Part shown: positions 1 to 8,296 of the stretch, piece by piece | Numbering within the stretch: the stretch's first letter is position 1 | Layout of the letters: each line of letters begins with the position of its first letter | Assembly: GCA_002410715.1 (NCBI GenBank) | Contig: DHOG01000125.1 | Location: 76,137 to 98,285, forward strand | Origin: Ruminococcaceae bacterium UBA5396 | GTDB taxonomy: Bacteria; Bacillota; Clostridia; Oscillospirales; Acutalibacteraceae | Reading direction: 5' to 3' | DNA: 22,149 nucleotides | The notes under the pieces: model-generated | Told to the model about the DNA's origin: nothing | The model's input: the letters and a program-made list of their open reading frames with translations, nothing else | Database searches by the model: none | Program-made: the position numbers and the translations under genes

Positions 1-898
1 TGAAAAAATGCGATACCGCAAGTAGACTGACATAGAAAAGAAAAGATATTTTAAAATACAAAAGTATGATTAGGAGAACAGAAAACAATATCTCCATGTG
101 GCTGACTGATTTAAATAAGGTTGCCAAACGAAAGGTTTCAAATGAGGGCAGTGATAGATATTTGATTACGTTTCCAAGGACAGCGATATCTCTTAAAATC
201 ACCAAAAGGATTAATGACCCACCGATTAGAAAACCTCCGAAAAAGTATCTTGAAAGTTTTATGGCCTTAATATCTACATAGGGGGTAACCATTAAAAATA
301 CTACCAATTCACCAAAAGGAATAACGCTTAAGATATGTGTCCCTTGAATATAACTGTATATCGGCTGATCAAATATTGGTAGAAAATTTTTAAAATCTAT
401 ATTTAATGTTATGGAAAAAATTGATGTTACAAGTATTGTTGTAGATATAGCGATAAAATAGATACTGTATCTAGTAACGACCTCGAGACCATAATATACA
501 GCCCACGCACATAATAGTATAAAAATAATGATAATCACAATTTGCGGAGTTCTTGTCATGATTGCTCTATTTACAAATCCCCCAAGGTCACGGAGGTTGA
601 GCGCAGTGAGGGTGAAAAAAAACCAGATATAAAGAGCTGAAATAACTTTTCCCACAATACGCCCAAAAACCTGATTGTTAATCTGAATCAAGTTCAGTCG
701 GGGGAATGCTTTGGCAAGAGAAACATAAACCCAAATCACAGGAAGGCATACGATCATACCAAATATTACGACTATCCATGAATCTTGATTTGTTATCGAT
801 GCAAATAATGCTGATAAAAGTGAGGATGAACGGATAAAGCAAACGATTGCAAACATAAATTGGGTAGCGGATATTTTTGAATGTTCAACTTTTGTCAT
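1..898 (-). CDS. Spore germination permease, GerAB family (partial, C-terminus beyond left edge)
   Basis: The minus-strand frame starts with ATG at 898-896 and stays open to base 1, about 299 codons, so the gene continues beyond the window. The start has an AAAGGA site about 10 bases upstream. The product is very hydrophobic, with repeated membrane segments beginning around residue 12. It carries GerAB-like signatures: a LRDLGGFVNRAIMTRTP segment, then a YYGLEVVTRYS segment, and LPSFETFRLA further on. GerAB proteins are APC-superfamily permeases (spore permease family) of the inner spore membrane that form the germinant receptor with GerAA and GerAC. It lies 36 bases after the GerAC stop on the same strand, so it is probably the third gene of the operon. 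Family assignment is strong; the germinant cannot be told. Because the end is missing I cannot say whether the gene is intact. Confidence 0.88.
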   Translation of the reverse strand, partial: MTKVEHSKISATQFMFAIVCFIRSSSLLSALFASITNQDSWIVVIFGMIVCLPVIWVYVSLAKAFPRLNLIQINNQVFGRIVGKVISALYIWFFFTLTALNLRDLGGFVNRAIMTRTPQIVIIIIFILLCAWAVYYGLEVVTRYSIYFIAISTTILVTSIFSITLNIDFKNFLPIFDQPIYSYIQGTHILSVIPFGELVVFLMVTPYVDIKAIKLSRYFFGGFLIGGSLILLVILRDIAVLGNVIKYLSLPSFETFRLATLFKSVSHMEILFSVLLIILLYFKISFLFYVSLLAVSHFF

Positions 899-934
899 TA
901 TGACCTAGTCCTTTCCGGTTTAAATGGAATTATT

Positions 935-2107
935 TTATTTTTTTTCCATTCCCGGTGAATTTGAAGCCAGACCGGGATCTTCTATTTCAACTTGTATATC
1001 AGTAACAAGTTCAAGAGATGAAAAAATATTGTCCCAGTCATTTTTAAAAGATTTCCATTTTCCCGGATAAAATCGGTGAATATGCATTCCAAACCCGAAA
1101 ATATCAGATTTTAGCCTTTGGGCTGTTGCATAACAGCTGGTTATTTGTCTCTTAAGTGAATTAACGGCTCCTTCTATTAACAATTCTGAAATCTGATTTA
1201 TTCCCATTCCATAAAAACCTATAAGTTCACTTATGACGAAGGATCCTTTTATTTGAAGCTTCATTTTAAGTTTCCCATTTTTATCAAATACCGGTTCAAG
1301 CTTGCTGTTTGATTCCGTAATTTTAAGTTCGGATAAGCCTTTGTCAGTATTTACTTTTAAAGTACCGCCATTGACGCCTCCCACCACCCATGCATAACCA
1401 AGAGTTTGTTCTTCGGGGATTACACCAATCATTTTTCCGTTTTTAATCACAGCCAAGTTTGATAATGACAGGCGAGTTTGGTCGTCTTCCTTAATGCTTC
1501 GAATCATAGGAATAACCGACGAGGTTGTTTGGTCAGATATTTTTGATAAAAAAGTGAGAAGTTTTATACCCAATGATTTTGATAAATCCATTTTATTTTC
1601 AATCATTTGGCTAATCCCGACTGCAGATATTTTGTCAAGCTCCATTTCAGTATTAAGCACATCTTTGCCTTTGCCTTCGGCAATCAGAAGCCATACTTCC
1701 AAACGTGTTTCGTTTTCGCGGATAAATCCATCGATATAAGGTGTGATACCTGCCTCTGCTTGTTTTTTGCCGATAATAACCACCTGGTTATGGTGCAGAA
1801 ACAAAGTGCGGCTGTTATCCCTCCGAAGGGAATCTAAGGCTCCCATGACACTCGGTGCCACAGCGTCTATCAGTTGGGTTGGCTTCTCCTCGGGCGAATT
1901 TCCGCCCCCTTCCTGACCTCCTAAGGAAGCAGCTTTTCCTATCTGGACGGTCAGCTCAATCATTCCCGGCTGCTCTGCTTTATCTAACGCAACACCGGTT
2001 ACGATAGATATTCGGTCAAGCTCCCGAATATCATAGCAACCCGGTGCAGTGAGTGTTACGGCTAACAAGCAGATCATTAATACTAAATTATTTACTTTTT
2101 TCCTCAT
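935..2107 (-). CDS. Spore germination lipoprotein, Ger(x)C / GerAC family
   Basis: A 390-residue protein with a bacterial lipoprotein signal: a charged start (MRKK), a hydrophobic stretch, and a lipobox ending in Cys24 (LTAPGC). The mature N-terminus CYDIRELDRISIVTGVALDK is the hallmark of Ger(x)C proteins. Length is normal for the family. GerAC is the lipid-anchored subunit of the GerA-type nutrient receptor on the outer face of the inner spore membrane. The start codon overlaps the stop of the upstream GerAA gene by four bases (ATGA), so translation is probably coupled. GerAB follows after 36 bases. The order AA-AC-AB differs from the AA-AB-AC order of Bacillus subtilis gerA but resembles clostridial gerK-type arrangements. 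Confidence 0.93.
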   Translation of the reverse strand: MRKKVNNLVLMICLLAVTLTAPGCYDIRELDRISIVTGVALDKAEQPGMIELTVQIGKAASLGGQEGGGNSPEEKPTQLIDAVAPSVMGALDSLRRDNSRTLFLHHNQVVIIGKKQAEAGITPYIDGFIRENETRLEVWLLIAEGKGKDVLNTEMELDKISAVGISQMIENKMDLSKSLGIKLLTFLSKISDQTTSSVIPMIRSIKEDDQTRLSLSNLAVIKNGKMIGVIPEEQTLGYAWVVGGVNGGTLKVNTDKGLSELKITESNSKLEPVFDKNGKLKMKLQIKGSFVISELIGFYGMGINQISELLIEGAVNSLKRQITSCYATAQRLKSDIFGFGMHIHRFYPGKWKSFKNDWDNIFSSLELVTDIQVEIEDPGLASNSPGMEKK

Positions 2108-3723
2108 TGGTGATTCTCCTTTGAAGAGTTCTGATATACAGGAGAAGGGGGAATTTGCATATTGTTTCTAACGATATCATGGTTGGCAATACCTTTTGGA
2201 CGTTTTGACATAGACCATAACGGCATACGGACATAGCTGTCTTGCATATTATGGTTAAATGTGAGGGAAACGCAGTATGGGATACCGAACGATTTGAGAG
2301 ATGCAAGATGAATCAGTATTCCAAGGAAACCGATTGCAATACCAAAACCACCCAACATCGAGCCTAGTATTAGAAGTATCAATCTCATAATGGATGCTGA
2401 ATCATTTTGCTCTGGTACTGCAAATCCGGCAACCGCAGTAAGTGCGATGATAATTACCATAGGAGCCCCCACAATTCCAGCCGAAACTGCCGCTTCTCCC
2501 ATGATCAAAGCCCCTACAATACTGATTGCCTGTCCGACCGGTCTTGGAAGGCGAACACCGGCTTCCCGAAGGATCTCAAACGAAAGCACCAATATCAGAG
2601 CTTCTAAAAATGCAGGGAACGGGGTGCCCTCGCGGGCGGCGGCAATCGTAAAAAGTAGTGTAGTTGGAATCAGCTCCTGATGAAATGTTGTGAGCGCAAC
2701 GAAGATTGCAGGTGCCGCAACTGTAATAAAGAAGGCAAGATACCTAAGAATGCGAATCATGCTTGCATAAAACGGGCGGATATAATAATCCTCAGAGGAT
2801 TGAAAACTCTCTATAAACAGCATCGGTGCGGTCAAAACAAAGGGGGAACCATCTGAAATAATTGCAACCCTGCCCTCCAGTATTCTTGATGCAACCACAT
2901 CAGGCTTTTCACTGTATCCAATTGTAGAAAAAATAGAAAACGGATGATCCTCGATATATTGCTCAATATAGCCTGAGTCAATAATAGCATCCGTATTGAT
3001 TGATTTTAATCTTGCTTTTGCTGTTTCCACAATACCGGGGTCTGCTACCCCTTCGACATAAGCAAGACAAACATTAGTGTCTGTTTTTTCTCCGATTGTA
3101 AGATGATCCATCCTAAGGCTTGGATTTTTTATTCGTCTGCGAAGTAAGGCTGTATTGGTTCGAAAATTTTCAGTAAACCCTTCACGAGGTCCCCGAACAA
3201 CCGATTCGGTCTGGGGTTCGGTTATACCGCGCTTATCCCAACCCTTTGTACTGATTATTAGAGCTTTATCAAATCCTTCCGACAAAAATGCGGTATCACC
3301 GGAAAGACAGCTTTCGACCAGTTCACCGATTGAATGCTTTTCGGTGACATCGCCAGAACAGAGAATGGTCTGCTTCACCGCATCGAGCGTTTTTGTTAAT
3401 GACTCAGTCTGATAAGAATTCAGACTTTTACTAAGAATTAAAGGCTTAAGAATACTTTGGGTAAGCAAATCACTGCTGACCAGTCCGTCGATAAAAATCA
3501 GGGCACCTTTTATTTCGCTGTTTGCCCCGTAACGGAATTCATGTATCTTTATGTCGCTGCTTGTGCCCATTACTTTTCTAGTCAGTTCAAGGTCGGCGGA
3601 GAGTTTGCCTGTTATGAGCATTTCTTCGATTTTTTCCGGCTCTTCCGGAATACCGGCTTGATTTACCGTGTTTTTTAGCCGGTCAGCTCCATATCTGATT
3701 TTTTTACTTAAAAAGCTAAACAT
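2104..3723 (-). CDS. Spore germination protein, GerAA family
   Basis: The N-terminal half is a soluble region. It includes PSLRMDHLTIGEKTDTNVCL and EGRVAIISDGSPFVLTAP, both typical of GerAA/SpoVAF proteins. The C-terminal half has several membrane segments and the conserved PFPAFLEALILVLSFEILRE and AGVRLPRPVGQAISIVGAL motifs. GerAA is the signal-transducing membrane subunit of the nutrient germinant receptor. The open frame begins at 3735, but the ATG at 3723-3721 is the better start. The AAAGGATGG site lies about 8 bases before it, whereas that site overlaps the upstream ATG. This gives 539 residues. It is the first gene of the gerA-type operon and is divergent from the DUF1287 gene. Confidence 0.94.
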   Translation of the reverse strand: MFSFLSKKIRYGADRLKNTVNQAGIPEEPEKIEEMLITGKLSADLELTRKVMGTSSDIKIHEFRYGANSEIKGALIFIDGLVSSDLLTQSILKPLILSKSLNSYQTESLTKTLDAVKQTILCSGDVTEKHSIGELVESCLSGDTAFLSEGFDKALIISTKGWDKRGITEPQTESVVRGPREGFTENFRTNTALLRRRIKNPSLRMDHLTIGEKTDTNVCLAYVEGVADPGIVETAKARLKSINTDAIIDSGYIEQYIEDHPFSIFSTIGYSEKPDVVASRILEGRVAIISDGSPFVLTAPMLFIESFQSSEDYYIRPFYASMIRILRYLAFFITVAAPAIFVALTTFHQELIPTTLLFTIAAAREGTPFPAFLEALILVLSFEILREAGVRLPRPVGQAISIVGALIMGEAAVSAGIVGAPMVIIIALTAVAGFAVPEQNDSASIMRLILLILGSMLGGFGIAIGFLGILIHLASLKSFGIPYCVSLTFNHNMQDSYVRMPLWSMSKRPKGIANHDIVRNNMQIPPSPVYQNSSKENHQ

Positions 3724-3841
3724 AAATATTACCATCCTTTCGCTTACAGGCTGAGATCTATTAGCCTTGTTTGCGATAACTCTTGGTTAGAAGCTCACGA
3801 TTGAAGAATTGTTTTAAAAACCTTCCGTAAATTGGTTTAAT

Positions 3842-3871
3842 TAGTATTACCAGATATCCCAATAGAAATTC
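3842..3871 (-). promoter_or_regulatory. Candidate SigG/SigF-like promoter for the gerA-type operon
   Basis: On the minus strand GAATT (3871-3867) and AATACTA (3848-3842) are separated by 18 bases. This is close to the forespore consensus GHATR-N18-CATNHTA, with one mismatch in each box. gerA operons are known SigG targets in Bacillus. The predicted 5' leader would be about 110 bases, which is long, and the match is short, so this is tentative. Confidence 0.35.
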
Positions 3872-3916
3872 AGTCAAAATGACCGGGCAAAATTGAGTAA
3901 AAAATGCGTTTAATGG

Positions 3917-3945
3917 TTCACAAATAGATAAAAATATTGTAAAAT
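3917..3945 (+). promoter_or_regulatory. SigA-type promoter for the DUF1287 gene
   Basis: TTCACA (3917-3922) and TAAAAT (3940-3945) are separated by exactly 17 bases. Each box differs from consensus at one position. It points toward the DUF1287 start at 4030, leaving a leader of roughly 78 bases. It lies back to back with the candidate gerA promoter. Confidence 0.6.
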
Positions 3946-4029
3946 AAAAGATGTATATTAAAGACAATGTTTTATTTTGTAAATATATGCAAATACCGCT
4001 ATGTAAACACGATAAGGCAGGTGTATCTT

Positions 4030-4695
4030 ATGAGGAGAGTCCTGATTATTGTCTGTGCTTTTTTTGCTTTCCTAGCAGCGGTCGCCTCTGTGCTGTATGC
4101 CATGTATTATTTCGATCTGCTTCCCAAAAAAATATATAAAGCAGAGGATTTTGGTATAGAAACAATTAAAAGTGACAATGACTATGACGGTGATAATATT
4201 GATGATTTTACCGATGTTTTATACAGTGCGAGAACCTACTTGAAAACCAAGCCAAAATACAAAAGCGCCTATTATCAGGGCGGTTATCCCCCGCCCAATG
4301 AGGGCGTTTGTACCGATGTTATCTGGCAGGCGTTTAAGGGATCAGGCTATTCATTAAAGGATTTGGTTGACAAGGATATTGCTGAAAATACCAGTCTGTA
4401 TCCCGGTGTTCACGGAAAGCCCGATAAAAATATTGATTTTCGAAGAGTAAGAAATCTGCTTGTCTTTTTCAAACGCCATGCCGAGAATCTTACATTGGAT
4501 ATGAATGAGATTGCTGAATGGCAACCCGGGGATATCGTAGTATTTGAAGGACATATCGCAATCATATCTGATAAACGAAATAAACAGGGGATTCCGTACA
4601 TTTTACATAATGGGGGACAGCCTGTAAGAGAAGAAAACGCAATGGCCAGATATGAAATATTAGGACATTTTCGGTGGACTTCTCCGATAGCATAA
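4030..4695 (+). CDS. DUF1287-family protein, membrane-anchored or secreted, cysteine-hydrolase-like
   Basis: 221 residues from ATG 4030, chosen because an AAGGCAGGTG site precedes it. The longer frame from 3967 adds 21 residues with no ribosome site and is unlikely. An N-terminal hydrophobic segment (residues 4-24) predicts a signal anchor or signal peptide. An Asp-rich loop SDNDYDGDNIDDF follows (about residues 48-60), resembling a calcium loop. The DUF1287 core has GGYPPPNEGVCTDVIW with Cys94, then GDIVVFEGHIAIISD with His175, and LHNGG with His193. DUF1287 belongs, as I recall, to the NlpC/P60-like papain fold, and Cys and His are the expected catalytic pair. The substrate is unknown; cell-wall peptide cleavage is only an inference. 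The HD-GYP gene begins 61 bases downstream on the same strand. Confidence 0.85.
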   Translation: MRRVLIIVCAFFAFLAAVASVLYAMYYFDLLPKKIYKAEDFGIETIKSDNDYDGDNIDDFTDVLYSARTYLKTKPKYKSAYYQGGYPPPNEGVCTDVIWQAFKGSGYSLKDLVDKDIAENTSLYPGVHGKPDKNIDFRRVRNLLVFFKRHAENLTLDMNEIAEWQPGDIVVFEGHIAIISDKRNKQGIPYILHNGGQPVREENAMARYEILGHFRWTSPIA

Positions 4696-4724
4696 TACTT
4701 ACATTTAATAAAATAAAGGAGATA

Positions 4725-4746
4725 TATCAGGGGTCTATACCTGATA
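4725..4746 (+). promoter_or_regulatory. Hairpin between Shine-Dalgarno and start of the HD-GYP gene
   Basis: A 7-bp perfect inverted repeat, TATCAGG (4725-4731) and CCTGATA (4740-4746), with an 8-base loop. A strong AAAGGAG site (4715-4721) lies just upstream. The ATG at 4757 is 35 bases from that site, too far in linear RNA. Folding the hairpin would shorten the distance to about 15 bases. The function is inferred. Confidence 0.4.
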
Positions 4747-4756
4747 AAAGCTGAAT

Positions 4757-6034
4757 ATGATGAATTCATACAAGTTTAAGCTTTATGACATTATTTTAAG
4801 CCTTGCGGAAGCGATTGATTTAATATCCCCTGAGCTTAACAGTCATCACCAAAGAGTTGCTTATCTGTCATATCGTATTGCAGAGCAAATCGGTATGCCC
4901 ATTAAAGAGCGGCGGGAAATACTGTTGCAGGGGCTTCTGCATGATATCGGAGCACTTTCACCGGATGAAAGGATATCCTTGCTTGATGAGGAATCAGAAC
5001 ACATGAACCGCCACGCTTTTCGCGGTGCCAAGCTTTTATCTCAGTGTCCGCCGCTGGCCCCTTTATCAGACGGAATTCGGTATCATCATATACCATGGAA
5101 TAACGGGCTCGGCAGGGAATACGACGGTCAGCCTGTTCCTTTGGCAAGCAATATTTTACATCTTGCGGACCGTGTGAGCGTTTACCTCCATTTTTCTCAA
5201 AATATACTCCCTGAAATATCAGAGATGATTTCTAAATTTCATGGAGATCAGAAATTCTCTCCTATATTAGTAAAAGCCCTTGATGGGCTTGCTAAGAAAG
5301 AATATATATGGCTGGAGATGTCTGATAGTGAACCCTTAACGTTTTTACCGGAATCTGCAGTCATTCTTACCGATCTTGACATCGACGGAGTGCTCAGTAT
5401 CGCAAAAATATTTTCATATGTAATAGACTATCGAAGCCGTTTTACTGCTACTCATTCCGCTGGTGTTGCCCACATTGCCGAAATGCTTGCATCGTTTGCA
5501 GGCATGTCCGGAGAAGAATGTAAAATGATGTTGGTTGCAGGGTACCTTCATGATCTTGGCAAGCTTGCGGTCAAGAACGCAATTCTTGAAAAGCCGGGAA
5601 AATTAAATGTAAGAGAATTCAGTGTAATTCGTGGACATACATTCTATACCTACCGCTTGCTGAACAAAATCCATGGCTTTTCTGCGATAAACCAGTGGGC
5701 CTCGTTTCACCATGAACGCTTGAATGGCGAGGGTTATCCATTTCACTTGAAGGGAGAGCAAATACCGCTCGGATCAAGAATTATGACGATTGCGGATATT
5801 TTCAATGCAATAACGGAGCACCGCCCGTATCGTAAAGGCATGGAAAAACAAGATATTATAAATGTTTTTAAGGAATTAACTGAAAAAGGCGAACTTTGTA
5901 CGCATGTAGTGGATATTCTGCTTGATAATTTAGATTTATTTATAAAATTATGTTATGAAACCCAAAGAAAAGCTTCTGAAGAATATAAAAGCTTCTTTTT
6001 GCCCGATGATAAAGATTATGTAAACGCCGTTTGA
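4757..6034 (+). CDS. Tandem-HD protein with C-terminal HD-GYP domain (probable cyclic-di-GMP phosphodiesterase)
   Basis: 425 residues with two HD-superfamily domains and no membrane segment or receiver domain. The N-terminal domain (about 8-170) keeps His30/31, LLHDIGAL with His62-Asp63, His86 and YHH (110-111). It lacks a GYP motif, having NNGLG instead. The C-terminal domain (about 215-400) has His233, YLHDLGKL with His265-Asp266, His294, HHERLNGEGYP (318-328) and ADIFNAITEHRPYRKGM. That is a full HD-GYP signature with the common Asp-to-Asn change before GEGYP. HD-GYP proteins hydrolyse cyclic-di-GMP or related cyclic dinucleotides at a di- or tri-iron centre. A stop at 4745-4747 excludes a longer start, so ATG 4757 or 4760 must be used. 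The only strong ribosome site is distant, with a hairpin between. Confidence 0.9.
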   Translation: MMNSYKFKLYDIILSLAEAIDLISPELNSHHQRVAYLSYRIAEQIGMPIKERREILLQGLLHDIGALSPDERISLLDEESEHMNRHAFRGAKLLSQCPPLAPLSDGIRYHHIPWNNGLGREYDGQPVPLASNILHLADRVSVYLHFSQNILPEISEMISKFHGDQKFSPILVKALDGLAKKEYIWLEMSDSEPLTFLPESAVILTDLDIDGVLSIAKIFSYVIDYRSRFTATHSAGVAHIAEMLASFAGMSGEECKMMLVAGYLHDLGKLAVKNAILEKPGKLNVREFSVIRGHTFYTYRLLNKIHGFSAINQWASFHHERLNGEGYPFHLKGEQIPLGSRIMTIADIFNAITEHRPYRKGMEKQDIINVFKELTEKGELCTHVVDILLDNLDLFIKLCYETQRKASEEYKSFFLPDDKDYVNAV

Positions 6035-6167
6035 TGCTCTTATATCCAACCGCCGGAGTGAAAAATGCGTCAAATATGGTCTATGGAATGTTGCGTCTCT
6101 TTACTTTTGAGCAGCAGCCGAGGGCATGTACTTGTAGATATATCATAGAAAAGGGCGTAGGAAAAAG

Positions 6168-7394
6168 ATGACATCACTAATTCGCGGATGGATTGTAGAC
6201 AAAGGAATCGGTAATGAAACAGCGGAGCAGATTTCATATTTTATATTAGCTTTGGTAATCCTGATTCTGTGTATGGCTGTAAACTTTATTGTAAAAAAAA
6301 TTGTTTTGAATTTGATAGCGAGGCACATTCGGAGAAATAAAATCAAATGGGATGATTTACTGGTCGAAAACGGCGTGCTACGTAGGCTTTCCCATGTCGT
6401 TCCCGCTGTGATTATTCAGTTTTTTTCCGGATCATTCGGTCCTTATGCCGGATTTGTGCGTAAGGGTGTGGATATATATATTACAATCGTGGCTGTTTTG
6501 GTTATTGATGCCCTGCTGGACACGGTTGACATGATTTACCGCAGAAAGGAAATTTCAAAATCCCGCCCGATTAAAGGACTACTTCAGGTTGTTAAAATCG
6601 CTTCTTTTATCATTGCCGGAATCGTGATTATAGCTGATTTAATGGGTCAGAGTCCGCTTGTTATGCTAAGCGGAATAGGTGCTATGACAGCGGTATTTTC
6701 ACTTGTATTCAAAGATTCCCTGCTTGGACTGGTAGCTGGGATACAGCTGTCGACTAATGATATGGTTCGTATTGGAGACTGGATTGAAATGCCGAAATAT
6801 TCGGCTGACGGTTCTGTGATAGATATTTCGCTTAATACTGTAAAGGTTCAAAACTTTGACAAGACAATAACAACCATACCTGCATATGCATTAATCTCGG
6901 ATTCATTCAAAAACTGGAGAGGAATGAAAAGTTCAGGTGCCCGAAGAATCATGCGTGCTGTGAATATTGATGTGGGCAGTATTTCTTTCTGTTCTGATGC
7001 ACTTCTTGAAAAGCTCAAAATGAGTGATCTGTTAAGAGAATATATTGAAAAACGACAGGTGGAAATTGATGAATATAACAAAAAACGCAAACTTGACCCG
7101 TCCGTTTCAGTCAACGCACGCCGCCTTACAAATATCGGGGTTTTTCGGGTGTACATTCAAAATTATTTAAAACAGCATCCCGGTATACACCCGGACATGA
7201 TTCAACTGGTCAGACAGCTTCCATCTGCAGAATACGGTTTGCCGATTCAGATATATGTGTTTTCCAATCAAACAGACTGGGTTGAATATGAAAATATACA
7301 GTCTGATATATTTGATCATATTCTTTCGGTAATAGACCAGTTTGAGCTTCGTGTTTTCCAAAATCCTACAGGAAATGATTTTAACTGTTCATAG
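6168..7394 (+). CDS. ybdG: Small-conductance mechanosensitive channel, MscS family, YbdG type
   Basis: 408 residues, about the length of Escherichia coli YbdG. There are hydrophobic segments near residues 23-43, 76-95, 103-122 and 141-160, then the pore-lining helix. The pore and beta-domain region reads SGIGAMTAVFSLVFKDSLLG and then GIQLSTNDMVRIGDWIEMPK. VIDISLNTVKVQNFDKTIT and TIPAYALISDSFKNWRGMK follow, which are characteristic of the YbdG subgroup. These proteins open under membrane tension and release solutes during hypo-osmotic shock. The start has a TAGGAAAAAG site 5-6 bases upstream. About 130 bases without a clear promoter or terminator separate it from the HD-GYP gene. tcdA starts 54 bases downstream, so the two may be co-transcribed. 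Confidence 0.92.
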   Translation: MTSLIRGWIVDKGIGNETAEQISYFILALVILILCMAVNFIVKKIVLNLIARHIRRNKIKWDDLLVENGVLRRLSHVVPAVIIQFFSGSFGPYAGFVRKGVDIYITIVAVLVIDALLDTVDMIYRRKEISKSRPIKGLLQVVKIASFIIAGIVIIADLMGQSPLVMLSGIGAMTAVFSLVFKDSLLGLVAGIQLSTNDMVRIGDWIEMPKYSADGSVIDISLNTVKVQNFDKTITTIPAYALISDSFKNWRGMKSSGARRIMRAVNIDVGSISFCSDALLEKLKMSDLLREYIEKRQVEIDEYNKKRKLDPSVSVNARRLTNIGVFRVYIQNYLKQHPGIHPDMIQLVRQLPSAEYGLPIQIYVFSNQTDWVEYENIQSDIFDHILSVIDQFELRVFQNPTGNDFNCS

Positions 7395-7448
7395 TGAGGG
7401 TTTAATCAATTCCAATCACGTGATGGGGCGAATGGAAAGGAAACAAAA

Positions 7449-8162
7449 ATGACGGATGAATTTTCCCGTACAAGAATGTTGATGGGTGACCAAGGTTTTA
7501 TGAAAATCAAAAACTCCGCGGTGGCAGTTTTTGGAATCGGCGGGGTGGGTTCATATATAACCGAAGCTCTGGCACGTTGTGGAGTTGGACGCTTTTTGCT
7601 GGTGGATAAGGATACGGTAAGCGTATCAAATATCAACCGCCAGCTCATCGCGACACATAAAACGATAGGAATTCCAAAAGTAGAGGTCATGCGTGACCGG
7701 ATACTCGACATAAATCCCGCAGCTGAGGTTGAGATATGTCCAACCTTTTTCAATAATGAAACAGCCGGGAGTTTTGATTTATCACAGTTTTCATATGTAG
7801 CCGACGCCATCGATACCATTTCGTCTAAATTGATTTTGATTGAAAAGTCTAAATCGATAGGGGTGCCGATTATCAGTTGCATGGGTGCCGGAAACAAGCT
7901 GGATCCTTCTCGGTTTGAAGTTGCTGATATTTACAAGACCTCGGTTTGTCCTTTGGCAAGAATTATCAGATACGAGCTGAGGCAAAGAGGAATTAAGGAT
8001 TTAAAGGTGGTTTATTCAAAGGAAGCACCAATAACTCCGGAAAATGGCTCGGAAGATTTGCCTGATGGCAAAAGGCAATTACCCGGGAGTATCTCGTTTG
8101 TTCCGTCTGTGGCCGGTTTAATTATGGCCGGTGAGATTATTCGGGATATAGCGGGATTTTAA
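7449..8162 (+). CDS. tcdA: tRNA threonylcarbamoyladenosine dehydratase
   Basis: 237 residues of the E1-like ThiF/MoeB superfamily, TcdA (YgdL/CsdL) subgroup. The nucleotide-binding loop is VAVFGIGGVGSYITEALARC (about residues 25-44). It is followed by LLVDKDTVSVSNINRQ, DAIDTISSK and CMGAGNKLDPSRFEVADIYK, all matching TcdA. The enzyme uses ATP to convert t6A at position 37 of ANN-decoding tRNAs to the cyclic form ct6A. A GGAAAGGA site precedes the ATG. The E. coli sulfur donor partner CsdA/CsdE is not in the window. No terminator is obvious downstream. Confidence 0.94.
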   Translation: MTDEFSRTRMLMGDQGFMKIKNSAVAVFGIGGVGSYITEALARCGVGRFLLVDKDTVSVSNINRQLIATHKTIGIPKVEVMRDRILDINPAAEVEICPTFFNNETAGSFDLSQFSYVADAIDTISSKLILIEKSKSIGVPIISCMGAGNKLDPSRFEVADIYKTSVCPLARIIRYELRQRGIKDLKVVYSKEAPITPENGSEDLPDGKRQLPGSISFVPSVAGLIMAGEIIRDIAGF

Positions 8163-8219
8163 TTTCTTCCTGCATTGCCCTGCCGCACAAAAGTTTATAA
8201 AATAGAATAAAATATGTGA

Positions 8220-8248
8220 TTGATATATTTTACAAATATTTGTATGAT
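8220..8248 (+). promoter_or_regulatory. SigA-type promoter with overlapping palindromic operator candidate
   Basis: TTGATA (8220-8225) and TATGAT (8243-8248) with a 17-base spacer; each differs from consensus at one base. A perfect 14-base palindrome, TACAAATATTTGTA (8231-8244), covers the end of the spacer and enters the -10 box. A repressor could bind there. The leader to the oxidoreductase start at 8297 would be about 42 bases. Confidence 0.6.
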
Positions 8249-8296
8249 AAACAAAGGTATGATAAATTAGATGTATTTAGAAAGGCAGGATTCGTT

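Noticed and set aside
2390..2680. Plus-strand frame of 96 codons inside GerAA
   Set aside because: It is antisense to a strongly conserved GerAA membrane region and has no ribosome site; a coding shadow.
8216..8296. N-terminal extension of the Gfo/Idh/MocA protein
   Set aside because: The extension runs through a near-consensus promoter and lacks a ribosome site; ATG 8297 has both a site and the family's N-terminus.
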